Made by a program: the position numbers and the translations under genes. Below, in pieces: positions 51,298 through 60,831 of a DNA stretch of 64,000 bases. The notes beneath the pieces are model-generated. The model did no database searches and was not told where the DNA came from. It saw only the letters and a program-made list of their open reading frames with translations. The stretch is taken from NCBI RefSeq assembly GCF_003030345.1, contig NZ_CP028158.1:2790001-2854000 (forward strand), in the 5' to 3' direction. The DNA comes from Plantactinospora sp. BC1. GTDB lineage: Bacteria; Actinomycetota; Actinomycetes; Mycobacteriales; Micromonosporaceae. How positions within the stretch are numbered: position 1 is the stretch's first letter; each line of letters starts with the position of its first letter.

Positions 51298-53007
51298 TCA
51301 GATCCAGCGGTTGCCGAGCCACATCCGGGTCGACCACTCGGCGTAGGGCAGGATCTGCCCCACGAAGATCGGGTGGAAGTAGGCGAAGCAGATCGCCACC
51401 AGCAGGACGTAGGTGCCGGCGATGATCGCGCCGATCATCCGGCGGTCGCTGGTCCGGCCGCCGTGGCCGCCGTCGCCGTCCGACCCGGCGGGTGGATCGG
51501 CGCCGGCCGGAGGGCCCGCCGGTGCCGGGGAGCGGGCCGGGCCGGTGATCACGCCCAGCACGTAGGTGACGGCCAGGATCATGAACGGCACCACCGGCGC
51601 GACGTAGAAGAAGAACATCGTCCGGCCTTCGAACGCGAACCAGAACCACGGCAGCAGGCCGGCGGCGACCGGCAGCAGGATCGCCGGGGCCCGCCAGTCC
51701 CGCCGGGCCAGGCCCAGCCAGACGAGCGCGGCCATCGCCGGGAGGAACGACCACCACAGGATCGGGGTACCGAGCAGCAGGATCTCCGACGCGCAGCTCG
51801 GAGCCCCGCAGGCGCCCTGGTCGGACCAGTGGAACGCGACCGGCCGGCCGAGCAGCAGCCACTGCCACGGCCAGGACTGGTAGACGTGTTTGTCGTCCAG
51901 CCCGGAATGGAACCTGAGCGCCTCCTGGTGGTAGTGCCAGAGGTTCTGCAGGCTGCCGATGACCGGCAGGCTGGACTGGCCGGTGTCGGCCCGCCAGTTC
52001 CGGAAGTAGCCGTTGTCGCTGGCGAACCAGCCGGACCAGGTGGCGAGGTAGACGAGGCCGATCAGCACCCCGGCACCGAGCAGCCACAGCCCCTCGTCGA
52101 CGAAGGTGTCCCGCCACGGCCGGCGTACCCCGGCGGAGCGTCGGGCGCCGACCTCCCAGAAGACGACCAGCAGGGCGAAGACCGGTACGAAGTACAGCGC
52201 GCTCCACTTCACCCCGAACGCGCAGCCGAGCATCACGGCGGCGAGCAGGCGCCACCACGGCACCCCGTCGGACCAGCGGAACGGCGGCCGGTTGCGCTGT
52301 CCCGGCTGGCTCGGGTCGAGGCCGGACTCGATCGCCCGCAGCCAGCGCTTGCGCCGGACGTCCCGGTCGACCACCAGGGCGCCGAACGCGGCGAGGACGA
52401 AGAACATCAGGAAGATGTCGAGCAGTGCGGTGCGGGAGAGCACCAGGTGGAAGCCGTCCAGCGCCATCAGCAGCCCGGCGGTGCAGCCGAGCACGGTCGA
52501 CCGGAACATCCGGCGGGCGATCCTGATCAGCAGCAGGACGGAGAGCGTCCCGATCGCCGCGGCGGAGAACCGCCAGCCCAGCTCGTTGTAGCCCCAGATC
52601 TGCTCGCCGACCGCGATCATCCACTTGCCGAGCGGCGGGTGCACCACGTACGCGGCGGTGTTGTTCTTCTCGTCCCATTCGATGCCGCGCAGCAGCAGGT
52701 TGTGCGCGTCGGTGGCGTAGTAGATCTCGTCGAAGATCTTGCCCTTGGGATTGCTCAGCCCGACGAAGCGGAGAATGCCGGCGATCAGCACCACCACGGC
52801 GGTGGCCAGCCAGGACCACGGTTCGAGCCGGGCGTCGAACGGGGCCAGCCGGCGGCTGATGATCGCCGGTATGCCCCCGCCGGGACGCTCGGTGCGCTCG
52901 GTGGTGGCCGTCCCGCCCGGGGTGGCCGAGACCACCTCGACCACCGGGGCCGGCGGCGGCCCGGCGGTGCCCGGGCTCTCGGTCTGCGCTGTCGACGCCA
53001 GAGTCAC
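51298..53007 (-). CDS. pmt: polyprenyl-phosphate-mannose protein mannosyltransferase (Pmt)
   Basis: A 569-residue GT39 membrane enzyme that O-mannosylates exported proteins. Disordered leader (1-50), first helix (SWLATAVVVLIAGILRFVGL), then the catalytic loop with the conserved Asp93-Glu94 (KIFDEIYYATDA), EWDEKNNTAAYVVHPPLGKW and about ten further helices. It matches mycobacterial Rv1002c in order beside rsmI. Substrates would be Tat/Sec-exported Ser/Thr-rich proteins. GTG 53007; divergent from rsmI with 84 bp between. Confidence 0.94.
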   Translation of the reverse strand: MTLASTAQTESPGTAGPPPAPVVEVVSATPGGTATTERTERPGGGIPAIISRRLAPFDARLEPWSWLATAVVVLIAGILRFVGLSNPKGKIFDEIYYATDAHNLLLRGIEWDEKNNTAAYVVHPPLGKWMIAVGEQIWGYNELGWRFSAAAIGTLSVLLLIRIARRMFRSTVLGCTAGLLMALDGFHLVLSRTALLDIFLMFFVLAAFGALVVDRDVRRKRWLRAIESGLDPSQPGQRNRPPFRWSDGVPWWRLLAAVMLGCAFGVKWSALYFVPVFALLVVFWEVGARRSAGVRRPWRDTFVDEGLWLLGAGVLIGLVYLATWSGWFASDNGYFRNWRADTGQSSLPVIGSLQNLWHYHQEALRFHSGLDDKHVYQSWPWQWLLLGRPVAFHWSDQGACGAPSCASEILLLGTPILWWSFLPAMAALVWLGLARRDWRAPAILLPVAAGLLPWFWFAFEGRTMFFFYVAPVVPFMILAVTYVLGVITGPARSPAPAGPPAGADPPAGSDGDGGHGGRTSDRRMIGAIIAGTYVLLVAICFAYFHPIFVGQILPYAEWSTRMWLGNRWI

Positions 53008-53091
53008 CCCGTGATCGTAGGCTGCGATGGTGTGAAACGGGGCACGACGCTCGCTATCTGCGATGACAGTTATCGATGAAGGAGTCAGCTG

Positions 53092-53952
53092 GTGGGAAAA
53101 TCGCCCGGTAACGGCCGGCTGATCCTGCTTGGCGCGCCGCTCGGCAACCCCGGCGACGCCTCGGCACGGCTGCGGGACGCCCTCGGCGAGGCCGACATCG
53201 TCGCCGCCGAGGACACCCGCCGGCTGACCCGGCTGGCCCGGGACCTGGGCGTGACCATCACCGGCAAGATCGTGTCGTACTTCGAGGGCAACGAGGAACG
53301 CCGTACCCCGGACCTGGTCGACGCCGCCGGAGACGGCGCCCTGGTGGCGCTGGTGACCGACGCCGGCATGCCGAGCGTCTCCGACCCCGGCTACCGGCTG
53401 GTCCGGGCCGCGCTCGACGCGGGGGTGCCGGTCACCGTGGCGCCCGGCCCGAGCGCGGTCACCACCGCGCTCGCGCTCTCCGGCCTGCCCACCGACCGCT
53501 TCTGCTTCGAGGGCTTCCTGCCCCGCACCGGCGGCCCGCGCCGGGCCCGGCTGCGGGCGCTCGCCGCCGAGGAGCGCACCCTGGTCTTCTTCGAGGCGCC
53601 GCACCGGGTGGCCGGTGCGCTCGCCGACCTGGCCGCCGCGTTCGGCCCGGAGCGGCCGGCGGCGCTCTGCCGCGAGCTGACCAAGACCTACGAGGAGGTG
53701 CTGCGCCGCCCGCTCGGCGAGCTGGCGACCTGGGCCGCCACCGGCGAGCCGCGCGGCGAGATCACCCTGGTCGTGGCGGGCGCCCCGGCGGTCGCCGCGC
53801 CGGTCCCGGCCGCCGCCGACCTGCGCGCCGCGGTCGCCGACCTGGAGGCCGAGGGTACGTCCCGACGCGACGCCATCGCCGCCGTCGCCACGGAGTACGG
53901 GTTGCGCAGGCGGGACGTCTACTCCGCCGTGCACCCCCCGACGTCGGGCTGA
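53092..53952 (+). CDS. rsmI: 16S rRNA (cytidine1402-2'-O)-methyltransferase
   Basis: A 286-residue ribosomal RNA 2'-O-methyltransferase (with RsmH it modifies C1402). Motifs: LILLGAPLGNPGDAS, VAAEDTRRLTRLARDLG, SYFEGNEERR, LVTDAGMPSVSDPGYRLV, VTVAPGPSAVTTALALSGL, FEAPHRVAGAL and RELTKTYEEV. The C-terminal helix-rich domain (SRRDAIAAVATEYGL) is typical. GTG 53092 lies behind AAGGAG. It corresponds to Rv1003 in mycobacterial order. Confidence 0.96.
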   Translation: MGKSPGNGRLILLGAPLGNPGDASARLRDALGEADIVAAEDTRRLTRLARDLGVTITGKIVSYFEGNEERRTPDLVDAAGDGALVALVTDAGMPSVSDPGYRLVRAALDAGVPVTVAPGPSAVTTALALSGLPTDRFCFEGFLPRTGGPRRARLRALAAEERTLVFFEAPHRVAGALADLAAAFGPERPAALCRELTKTYEEVLRRPLGELATWAATGEPRGEITLVVAGAPAVAAPVPAAADLRAAVADLEAEGTSRRDAIAAVATEYGLRRRDVYSAVHPPTSG

Positions 53953-53971
53953 TCCCTCGCCCGCCGGAAGG

Positions 53972-54979
53972 TCAGTAGGCGGCGACCAGGAAACCGGCGG
54001 TGAGCAGCAGTGGGCCGGCGACGCTGACCAGGGCGGCGGCGTGCCGGTTGCGCCGCTCCGGCAGCCGCAGCGCCCCGGTGGTCCAACCGGCTCCCGCGCA
54101 GCAGAGCAGTACCATCCCGAGGCCGAGTACCCAGCGCAGGCGCAGCAGGCCGGTGCCGACGCCGACGTACGCCTTTCCGCTCTCCGTACCGGTCATCCGG
54201 GCGGTGAGCCGGCTGCCGAACTCCCGGTGCGCCCCGTCGACCCCGACCAGCCGGACGTCGTGCACCCGCAGCAGCCCGCTGTCGGCGCGGAACTCGCCCC
54301 GGCAGTGCTGCCCGAGTCCCCGGCCGGTGCAGGTCTCCACCGTCGCCGTGCCCAGTTCGCCGTGACCGACGGCGAGCCAGAAGGGTTCGGCGCTGACCCA
54401 GGCGAAGAAGCTGGCGACCAGGGAGCAGAGGATCATGCCGGCGAGCCCCAGCGCCGGGTTCCGCTGCCGTTTCGGCGGTCGGGGTACCCGTTGCCGGGCG
54501 GCGGTCGCGGCCGGGTCCTTCGGCCGGCCGTACCAGGTCCGGGGGGTCGGCTGCACGGGTGTGCCGTCCCAGTGGACCTCCTCGATCGGCAGCCAGAAGT
54601 CGTCCTCGTCGACCGTCTCCTGGTCCGATCCGGGTGCGGCGGTCGGCAGCGCGCCGGTCGGCCCGTTCCAGGTCGGTACCGCCCGGGGCGCCCGCTGGGG
54701 CAGCATCGCGAGCGGTGCCCCGGTGGTCGGCTCGATCCCGGACGGGCCGGCGAGCGTGCCGGGGGCTCCGAGCCAGGCGGAGCCGAGCGCGGGGGTGGCA
54801 CCCCGGAACGGTCCGGCCGGCGCCGGCTCGTGTTCCGGGGCGGGCCGCTGCCGTGGTTGCCCGTCGGCGGGTACGGGGGCGGTCTCGGCCGCCGCCGACG
54901 GCTGGGGCTCGGCCTCGGAAGGGCACGTTTCCGCTGCTTGCTGGCGACCCTCGTGGCCCGTCACCCGTCCATTGGACAA
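53972..54979 (-). CDS. membrane protein with disordered Pro-rich leader
   Basis: A 335-residue protein. Residues 1-170 are Pro/Ala/Glu-rich and disordered (except [16 protein letters not shown], a basic stretch). Two N-terminal-side helices ([20 protein letters not shown], then a loop of about 90 residues with [21 protein letters not shown]) and two C-terminal helices ([40 protein letters not shown]). A Cys pair in the loop may form a disulfide outside. I do not recognise the family. It is convergent with rsmI. Confidence 0.7.
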   Translation of the reverse strand: MSNGRVTGHEGRQQAAETCPSEAEPQPSAAAETAPVPADGQPRQRPAPEHEPAPAGPFRGATPALGSAWLGAPGTLAGPSGIEPTTGAPLAMLPQRAPRAVPTWNGPTGALPTAAPGSDQETVDEDDFWLPIEEVHWDGTPVQPTPRTWYGRPKDPAATAARQRVPRPPKRQRNPALGLAGMILCSLVASFFAWVSAEPFWLAVGHGELGTATVETCTGRGLGQHCRGEFRADSGLLRVHDVRLVGVDGAHREFGSRLTARMTGTESGKAYVGVGTGLLRLRWVLGLGMVLLCCAGAGWTTGALRLPERRNRHAAALVSVAGPLLLTAGFLVAAY

Positions 54980-55151
54980 CGCTGATCCGGCCCGCGACGG
55001 CAGCGCGACACGCGTGTCGAAGGAGAAAAAAGTCGGATATCAGTCTGAATATTGGCAGGTTAGGCGATCTTTCCGCAAAGCGACCGTCGATGCGGCCGGG
55101 GTACGGCGTTGGTTCGCGGTACTCCGAGCGTGGTCACTAGGCTTGCTTCCC

Positions 55152-56954
55152 ATGAGTCACGTTCTCGCGGCGGTTGCCTGGCCGTACGCCAACGGCCCGC
55201 GCCACATCGGCCATGTCTCCGGCTTCGGGGTCCCCTCCGACGTGTTCAGCCGGTACATGCGGATGGCGGGGCACGACGTACTCATGATCAGCGGTACCGA
55301 CGAGCACGGCACGCCGATCCAGGTGCAGGCGGACAAGGAGGGGGTCACCCCGCGCGAGCTGGCCGACCGCTACAACCGGGTTATCGTCGAGGACCTGCAC
55401 GGGCTCGGTCTCTCCTACGACCTCTTCACCCGGACCACCACCCGCAACCACTACGCGGTGGTGCAGGAGCTGTTCGAGACGCTGCACCGCAACGGCTACA
55501 TCGTCCCCAAGGTCACCATGGGGGCGATCTCGCCGTCGACCGGCCGTACCCTGCCGGACCGCTACATCGAGGGCACCTGCCCGATCTGCGGCTATCCGCA
55601 CGCCCGGGGCGACCAGTGCGACAACTGCGGCAACCAGCTCGACCCGATCGACCTGGTCAACCCGCGCTCGAAGATCAACGGCGAGACGCCGCAGTTCGTC
55701 GAGACCGAGCACTTCTTCCTCGACCTGCCCGCCTTCGCGCAGGCGCTGGCGAAGTGGCTGGACGGCCGGGAGGGCTGGCGGCCGAACGTACTGCGCTTCT
55801 CCAAGAACCTGCTGGACGACCTCCAGCCCCGCGCGATCACCCGCGACCTGGAGTGGGGCGTACCGATCCCGCTGGAGGGCTGGCGCGACCGCAGCGACAA
55901 GCGGATCTACGTCTGGTTCGACGCGGTGATCGGCTACCTGTCGGCGTCGATCGAGTGGGCCCGGCGCTCCGGCGACCCGGAGGCGTGGCGGCGTTGGTGG
56001 GCGGCGGACGCCGAGGGGAAGGACGCCCGGGGCTACTACTTCATGGGCAAGGACAACATCGTCTTCCACTCGGTGATCTGGCCGGCGCTGCTGCTCGGCT
56101 ACGACGGCGAGGGTGACCGGGGCGGCGAGCCGGGCGGCCTGGGCCGGCTCAACCTGCCGACCGAGGTGGTCTCCAGCGAGTTCCTGACCATGGAGGGGAA
56201 GAAGTTCTCCTCGTCCCGGCAGGTCGTGATCTACGTACGCGACTTCCTGGCCCGGTACGACGCCGACGCGCTGCGCTACTTCATCGCCGTCGCCGGCCCG
56301 GAGAGCCAGGACACCGACTTCACCTGGGCGGAGTTCCTGCGCCGCAACAACGACGAGCTGGTCGCCGGCTGGGGCAACCTGGTCAACCGCTCGATCTCGA
56401 TGGCCGCGAAGAACTTCGGCGCGATCCCGCCGATCGACCCGGCCGGCCTGACCGAGGCCGACGAGGCGCTGCTCGCCACCGCGCGGGCCGGGTTCGGCAC
56501 CGTCGGCGAGCTGATCGCCAAGCACCGGCAGAAGCAGGCGATCGGCGAGGCGATGCGGGTGGTCGCCGAGGCGAACAAGTACCTCTCCGAGCAGGCCCCG
56601 TGGAAGCTGAAGAGCGAGGCCGACAAGCCCCGGATGGGGACCGTCCTGCACGTCGCGCTCCAGGTGGTCAGCGACGCCAACACCCTGCTCACGCCCTTCC
56701 TGCCGCACTCGGCGCAGCGGGTGCACGAGCTGCTCGGCGGCACCGGCGTACACGCGCCGATGCCGTCGATCGTGGAGGTCGACGACCTCGACGGCGGGCC
56801 GTCGTACCCGGTGCTGACCGGGGACTACACGGTCGGGGCGAAGTGGGAGTCGGTGCCGGTCGAGGCGGGGCGGGCGCTCTCCGCGCCGAAGCCGGTCTTC
56901 CGCAAGCTCGACCCGTCGATCGTGGACGAGGAACTCGCCCGACTCGGTGATTGA
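55152..56954 (+). CDS. metG: methionyl-tRNA synthetase
   Basis: A 600-residue class Ia synthetase that charges tRNA-Met. HIGH motif at [10 protein letters not shown] (residues 18-21), zinc knuckle [23 protein letters not shown]-equivalent [11 protein letters not shown] near residue 352, and the anticodon-binding alpha-helical domain ([19 protein letters not shown]). The C-terminal tRNA-binding EMAP-like domain is absent, as in related actinobacterial enzymes. ATG 55152. It follows rsmI by about 1.2 kb, with one membrane-protein gene between, as in mycobacteria. Confidence 0.97.
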   Translation: MSHVLAAVAWPYANGPRHIGHVSGFGVPSDVFSRYMRMAGHDVLMISGTDEHGTPIQVQADKEGVTPRELADRYNRVIVEDLHGLGLSYDLFTRTTTRNHYAVVQELFETLHRNGYIVPKVTMGAISPSTGRTLPDRYIEGTCPICGYPHARGDQCDNCGNQLDPIDLVNPRSKINGETPQFVETEHFFLDLPAFAQALAKWLDGREGWRPNVLRFSKNLLDDLQPRAITRDLEWGVPIPLEGWRDRSDKRIYVWFDAVIGYLSASIEWARRSGDPEAWRRWWAADAEGKDARGYYFMGKDNIVFHSVIWPALLLGYDGEGDRGGEPGGLGRLNLPTEVVSSEFLTMEGKKFSSSRQVVIYVRDFLARYDADALRYFIAVAGPESQDTDFTWAEFLRRNNDELVAGWGNLVNRSISMAAKNFGAIPPIDPAGLTEADEALLATARAGFGTVGELIAKHRQKQAIGEAMRVVAEANKYLSEQAPWKLKSEADKPRMGTVLHVALQVVSDANTLLTPFLPHSAQRVHELLGGTGVHAPMPSIVEVDDLDGGPSYPVLTGDYTVGAKWESVPVEAGRALSAPKPVFRKLDPSIVDEELARLGD

Positions 56955-57028
56955 TCCATTCCTCCCGGTACGATTCCTCATCCCACTTCCCCCGAGTCGG
57001 AGACGGTGTCAACTGTGGAGCTGTTGTC

Positions 57029-57889
57029 GTGACCGCGCCCAATGACGGAAGCAAGCCGCAGATTCGGCAGGACGTGCCCACCCCGGCACGGATGTACGAC
57101 TACTGCCTCGGCGGGAAGGACAACTTCCCGGTCGACCGGGCGGCCGTACTGGCCGTACACAAGCAGTTTCCGGAGGGTGTGACCGAGGCCCGGAACAACC
57201 GGCTCTTCCTCTACCGGTTGGTGCGCTTCCTGGCCCGCGACGCCGGGATCCGGCAGTTCCTGGACATGGGCAGCGGACTGCCGACCCAGGCCAACGTGCA
57301 CCAGGTGGCCCAGGAGTTCCAGCCGGACGCCCACGTCGTCTACGTCGACAACGACCCGATCGTGCTGGCCCACGGGCGGGCGCTGCTCGCCGACGACCGC
57401 ACCACCACCGTGATCGCGGCGGACATGACCGACTCGGAGCGGATCCTCGGTGACCCGGAGACGCGGAAACTGATCGACTTCTCCCAGCCGGCCGCGGCGC
57501 TGTTCCTCTCCATCGGCCACTCCATCGTCGACGACGCGTCGCTGCGAGACATGCTCGTCACCGTGTGGGGCGCGCTCGCCTCCGGCAGCTACCTGGCGTT
57601 TTCCCAGGTGTGCGGGGTGGACCAGGCCACGGTGGACGAGGGCAACGAGATGACCAAGCGACTCGGCCTGGCCTGGCGCAACCGCACCACCGACCAGGTC
57701 GTCGAGCTGATGAGTGGCCTGACCGGCGCGGAACCGGTGGAGCCGGGCCTGGTGAAGGTCGTCGACTGGCGTCCCGACCCCGACCAGCCGCTGCTGGCAC
57801 ACGTCGACGAGCCGCTACGTCCGTACCTGGAATCGCCGCCGGAGAACCAGCGCTCCATGGAGTGCGGCATCGTGTTCCGCAAGCCCTGA
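57029..57889 (+). CDS. SAM-dependent methyltransferase (DUF574 type)
   Basis: A 286-residue SAM-dependent methyltransferase of the actinobacterial DUF574 family: KPQIRQDVPTPARMYDYCLGGKDNF (family opening; shown in parts: PTPARMYDYCLGGKDNF), QFLDMGSGLPTQANVHQV (SAM motif), VVYVDNDPIVLAHGRALLA (acidic loop end), and ALFLSIGHSIVD. These are frequent in Micromonospora and often occur as multiple copies; substrates are unknown, some are linked to secondary metabolism. GTG 57029 with GGAGCTGTTGTC; the in-frame start at 56951 overlaps metG. Confidence 0.9.
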   Translation: MTAPNDGSKPQIRQDVPTPARMYDYCLGGKDNFPVDRAAVLAVHKQFPEGVTEARNNRLFLYRLVRFLARDAGIRQFLDMGSGLPTQANVHQVAQEFQPDAHVVYVDNDPIVLAHGRALLADDRTTTVIAADMTDSERILGDPETRKLIDFSQPAAALFLSIGHSIVDDASLRDMLVTVWGALASGSYLAFSQVCGVDQATVDEGNEMTKRLGLAWRNRTTDQVVELMSGLTGAEPVEPGLVKVVDWRPDPDQPLLAHVDEPLRPYLESPPENQRSMECGIVFRKP

Positions 57890-57920
57890 GCCGGCGGAGC
57901 AGCCACCACCTCTCTGGGCG

Positions 57921-57958
57921 AGGTGCCACAGAGTCACCAAGGTGACTCTGTGGCACCT
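57921..57958. terminator. perfect 18-bp inverted repeat, bidirectional terminator
   Basis: AGGTGCCACAGAGTCACC (57921-57938), two bases, then its exact reverse complement (57941-57958). It lies between two convergent genes 32 bp and 71 bp away, so a bidirectional terminator is the simplest reading. Confidence 0.85.
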
Positions 57959-58029
57959 CCGCGGATCGGTACATCGGTGCGCGGAGCTGCTACCGGGAGT
58001 TCCGGCGACGGCGGTTGTCGCGACCGCGG

Positions 58030-59328
58030 TCAGCGGCGGCCCCGCCGCTCGGGGACCGCCCGCCGGATGGCCGACCGGATCTGCGCGACGGTGTCCGACG
58101 GACCGAACTCGTGCCGCAGCTCCAGCAGATAGCCGGCGGGGTGGCCGGCGAGGACCTGCCTCCGCTGGTCGAAGGCGCTGCCCACCGCGCCGACGAGGCA
58201 TCCCGCGACCACACCCGCGCTGGTCACGACCGGCGGCAGGTGGACGGCATTGGCCAGCACACCCAACGCCGCCGGCGGGGCGAGCGTCTGGAGACTGAGG
58301 ACGGCCCGGACCGGCGCCAGGCCGAGCCGGCCGAGCGTACGTTCCATCTCCGCGAGCGGGTGGGCGATCCGGCTCTGCACGTGGTTACGCAGCTTGGCCG
58401 CACGCACCTCCGGATCCCGGACGGCACTGATCGCCACGAAGTCCGGGCTGAGCGAGTCGAGGAATTCGCGGTACTGCAGCAGCTGCGGCAGCAACCGCCG
58501 TCGCGCCTCGATGATCCGCTCGACCGGAATCTCCGCCAGGTCGCGCGGGAGGACCGTCTCCAGCGCCAGCACCGCGAACGCGTGGCTGTAGTCCGTCGGA
58601 TCCTCGGACACCACCCCGATCTCCTCGTCGAGGAGGATCCGCGCCATCGCCTCGATCGTCCAGCCGGAGGTGGCCGCGGTGGCCAACGGCTGGTCGGTGA
58701 TCGGCGTCATCCCGTTCTCCCGGGCGATGACGTCGGCGAGGATCGCCAGGTAGACCCCGGCCAGCCGGTGGTGCATCGCCAGGTCGTCGAGGGAGAGCAC
58801 CCTGCCGTCCGAGGCGCGACGCCACTGGTAGCTGCGGGACACCAGCAACCCGTCGTCCGCCAACCGCTGCGTCAGCGCGTACGACATCTTGCCCGGATGG
58901 ATCTCCTGGAGTCGGGGATCGAGCGGCAGGGGCTCGTCGTACACGTGCCAGGTACGCAGCGATTCGACGCCGAGTGCCTCGGCGCCGTACCGGGGCGTCA
59001 GCTCGTCCCGGTACCGGTCGAGGAAGTCGAAGAACAGCGCGTCGACCTGGTTCGCGGTGTCCACCGGCCGGTCCCGGGCCTCGTCGTAGAAACGGTCGAC
59101 TCGTCGGAGCAGGTCGCTGTCCACCCAGGAACGGTCACGCCAGCCGGGCGGTACGTCGATGACGAAGTTCAACTCGTCCCGGAGCCGCTTCACCGTGTCG
59201 GAGTCGTGCAGGGCCTGGTAGTCGTCCGGGCGGATCCGGCCGAGCTGGGGCCAGTGCAGGGCGGCCGCCTTCACCCAGGCGTCCCCGGGAAGGTTGACGT
59301 ACGGAAAATAGAGGGCGACGTCGCTCAT
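58030..59328 (-). CDS. DUF6236-like hypothetical protein
   Basis: A 432-residue protein: MSDVALYFPYVNLPGDAWVK, PDDYQALHDSDTVKRLRDEL, LFFDFLDRYRDELTPRYG and a long helical C-terminal half (VERIIEARRRLLPQLLQYRE, FDQRRQVLAGHPAGYLLELR). It matches, by memory of the family opening, DUF6236 proteins that occur near mobile or defence-type loci, without known activity. One short hydrophobic stretch (VVTSAGVVAGCLVGAVGSAF) might be a membrane helix. ATG 59328. Confidence 0.75.
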   Translation of the reverse strand: MSDVALYFPYVNLPGDAWVKAAALHWPQLGRIRPDDYQALHDSDTVKRLRDELNFVIDVPPGWRDRSWVDSDLLRRVDRFYDEARDRPVDTANQVDALFFDFLDRYRDELTPRYGAEALGVESLRTWHVYDEPLPLDPRLQEIHPGKMSYALTQRLADDGLLVSRSYQWRRASDGRVLSLDDLAMHHRLAGVYLAILADVIARENGMTPITDQPLATAATSGWTIEAMARILLDEEIGVVSEDPTDYSHAFAVLALETVLPRDLAEIPVERIIEARRRLLPQLLQYREFLDSLSPDFVAISAVRDPEVRAAKLRNHVQSRIAHPLAEMERTLGRLGLAPVRAVLSLQTLAPPAALGVLANAVHLPPVVTSAGVVAGCLVGAVGSAFDQRRQVLAGHPAGYLLELRHEFGPSDTVAQIRSAIRRAVPERRGRR

Positions 59329-59348
59329 GGGTACCAGAATGCCTGCTC

Positions 59349-60659
59349 TCAGATCTGGTACGGCACGTCCAGGAGCTGGTCGTCGGTGACCTCGACCGCC
59401 GGTGCCCAGGACTCGTAGACCCCGCGCTCGTAGCACTGCGCGCCGAGCGCCGCCACGTTGTCCGGGTCCGGCCGGCAGAGCCGTACCCGCAGCCAGCCGC
59501 CCTCCTCGCGCAGCACCAGGCAACGGGTGTCGCGCCAGTTGACGTACCGGGCCCGGCGGGTGAGCGTCTCCACCGGATAGCGGGCCGCCCGGGTCATCGC
59601 GAGTACCCGGAACTCACCGGGCGGGTCGGCGACCGCCTCGTGCTCCTGCCCCCGGTAACCGCCGATCAGCAGGGTGGACCGGATCGCGTCGCTGGTCGAG
59701 ACGTACTCCTGGTCGGGTGAGACCCCGGGCACCGAGGCCAGCAGGTGCCGCCAGCGCGGCCCGGCCATCCGCAGCCAGCCGCGCTGTTCCGGCTGGTAGG
59801 TGTAGAGCACCACCTCGTCCCCGTCCGAGGTGTGCGCCAGCAGGGCGGCGTTCGCCGGCAGCGGCAGGTCGGCGAAGTCCCGGGTGACGAACTCCGGGAT
59901 CAGGTGCCGCCCGCTCGGGGTGAACCCGGTGCCGAGCACCGGCGGCCCGATCCGGTCGTGCGGCGGCATCGTGATCAGACCCTGGTGTCCGGCGGCGAGT
60001 GGCGCGACGTAGTCGACCGGATCGGTGGCCCGCCAGCGCAGCAGGTACGCGACCTCGGGCACCGCCCGCCCCGCCTCCGAGTCGGTACGCAGCAGCATCT
60101 GGTCGGCCGGGGTACGCAGGTGCGCCACGTCGTACTCGCGGTAGCAGAAGCCGTACGGCAGCCAGCCGCGCAGCAGAAAGCCGGCGAACTGCGCGGCGGA
60201 GAGCGCCTTGACCATCTGACTGCCGCGCCGCACGGTCGCCGACTCGCGTACCGAGACCAGCACCGGGTCCTCGGCGGCGGTCGGGCTCTGGCTGAGGCCG
60301 TGGATGTCGGTCCAGCCCCAGACCCGGTGCAGTGGTGCGCTCAGCGGGCTGTCCGGCACGCCGAGACCGTTCGCCCGCGCACCGCCCGGACCGCCACCGC
60401 CACCAGCACCAGCACCAGCACCGCCGGCCGTCCGGGCGCTCGGCAGGAGCCCGACCTCGCTGGCGTGGGCGTACCGGTGGTAGGGGTAGCGGGCGTCGGG
60501 GCGACGGTCCCGCTCGAACCCGGGCGCCGGTTCGGTGCTGAACAGCTCGTACGCGGCACCCCGGGCGAGTTCCTCGGCCGGGTGCACGGCCTCGCCGTAC
60601 CGGACCCGGAGTCCGGCCGGCGTCTCGGGCACCGCACCGACCGGTGGGGACACGCTCAC
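59349..60659 (-). CDS. large hypothetical protein
   Basis: A 436-residue protein with a Gly/Ala-rich insertion (GGAGAGAGGGGGPGG near residue 85). Conserved-looking pieces: YELFSTEPAPGFERDRRPDA, YGFCYREYDVAHLRTPADQM, LVTRDFADLPLPANAALL-like and LRVRLCRPDPDNVAALGAQC. It is soluble. I do not recognise the family. It is only 20 bp upstream of the DUF6236-like gene on the same strand, so the two form a transcript and perhaps a functional pair. GTG 60659 or 60653. Confidence 0.7.
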   Translation of the reverse strand: MSVSPPVGAVPETPAGLRVRYGEAVHPAEELARGAAYELFSTEPAPGFERDRRPDARYPYHRYAHASEVGLLPSARTAGGAGAGAGGGGGPGGARANGLGVPDSPLSAPLHRVWGWTDIHGLSQSPTAAEDPVLVSVRESATVRRGSQMVKALSAAQFAGFLLRGWLPYGFCYREYDVAHLRTPADQMLLRTDSEAGRAVPEVAYLLRWRATDPVDYVAPLAAGHQGLITMPPHDRIGPPVLGTGFTPSGRHLIPEFVTRDFADLPLPANAALLAHTSDGDEVVLYTYQPEQRGWLRMAGPRWRHLLASVPGVSPDQEYVSTSDAIRSTLLIGGYRGQEHEAVADPPGEFRVLAMTRAARYPVETLTRRARYVNWRDTRCLVLREEGGWLRVRLCRPDPDNVAALGAQCYERGVYESWAPAVEVTDDQLLDVPYQI

Positions 60660-60831
60660 CGCGCCGACGCTAAGACCGGTCGGCGCCCGTCCGGTGAACA
60701 TCCGGTTACCGGCCGGGGTGGCCGGGGCGCTCCGGACGCGATCTGGCGATTCGGCTGGTCGCCGGCGCCGGTTCGGTCGGGTACCGGCCGCCGGTTCGGC
60801 CGACACCGGCCGATGTGTGATGCTGGCGGCG

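Noticed and set aside
51055-53079. 674-codon plus-strand open frame
   Set aside because: Antisense to pmt; His/Gln/Gly-rich shadow sequence with no domain.
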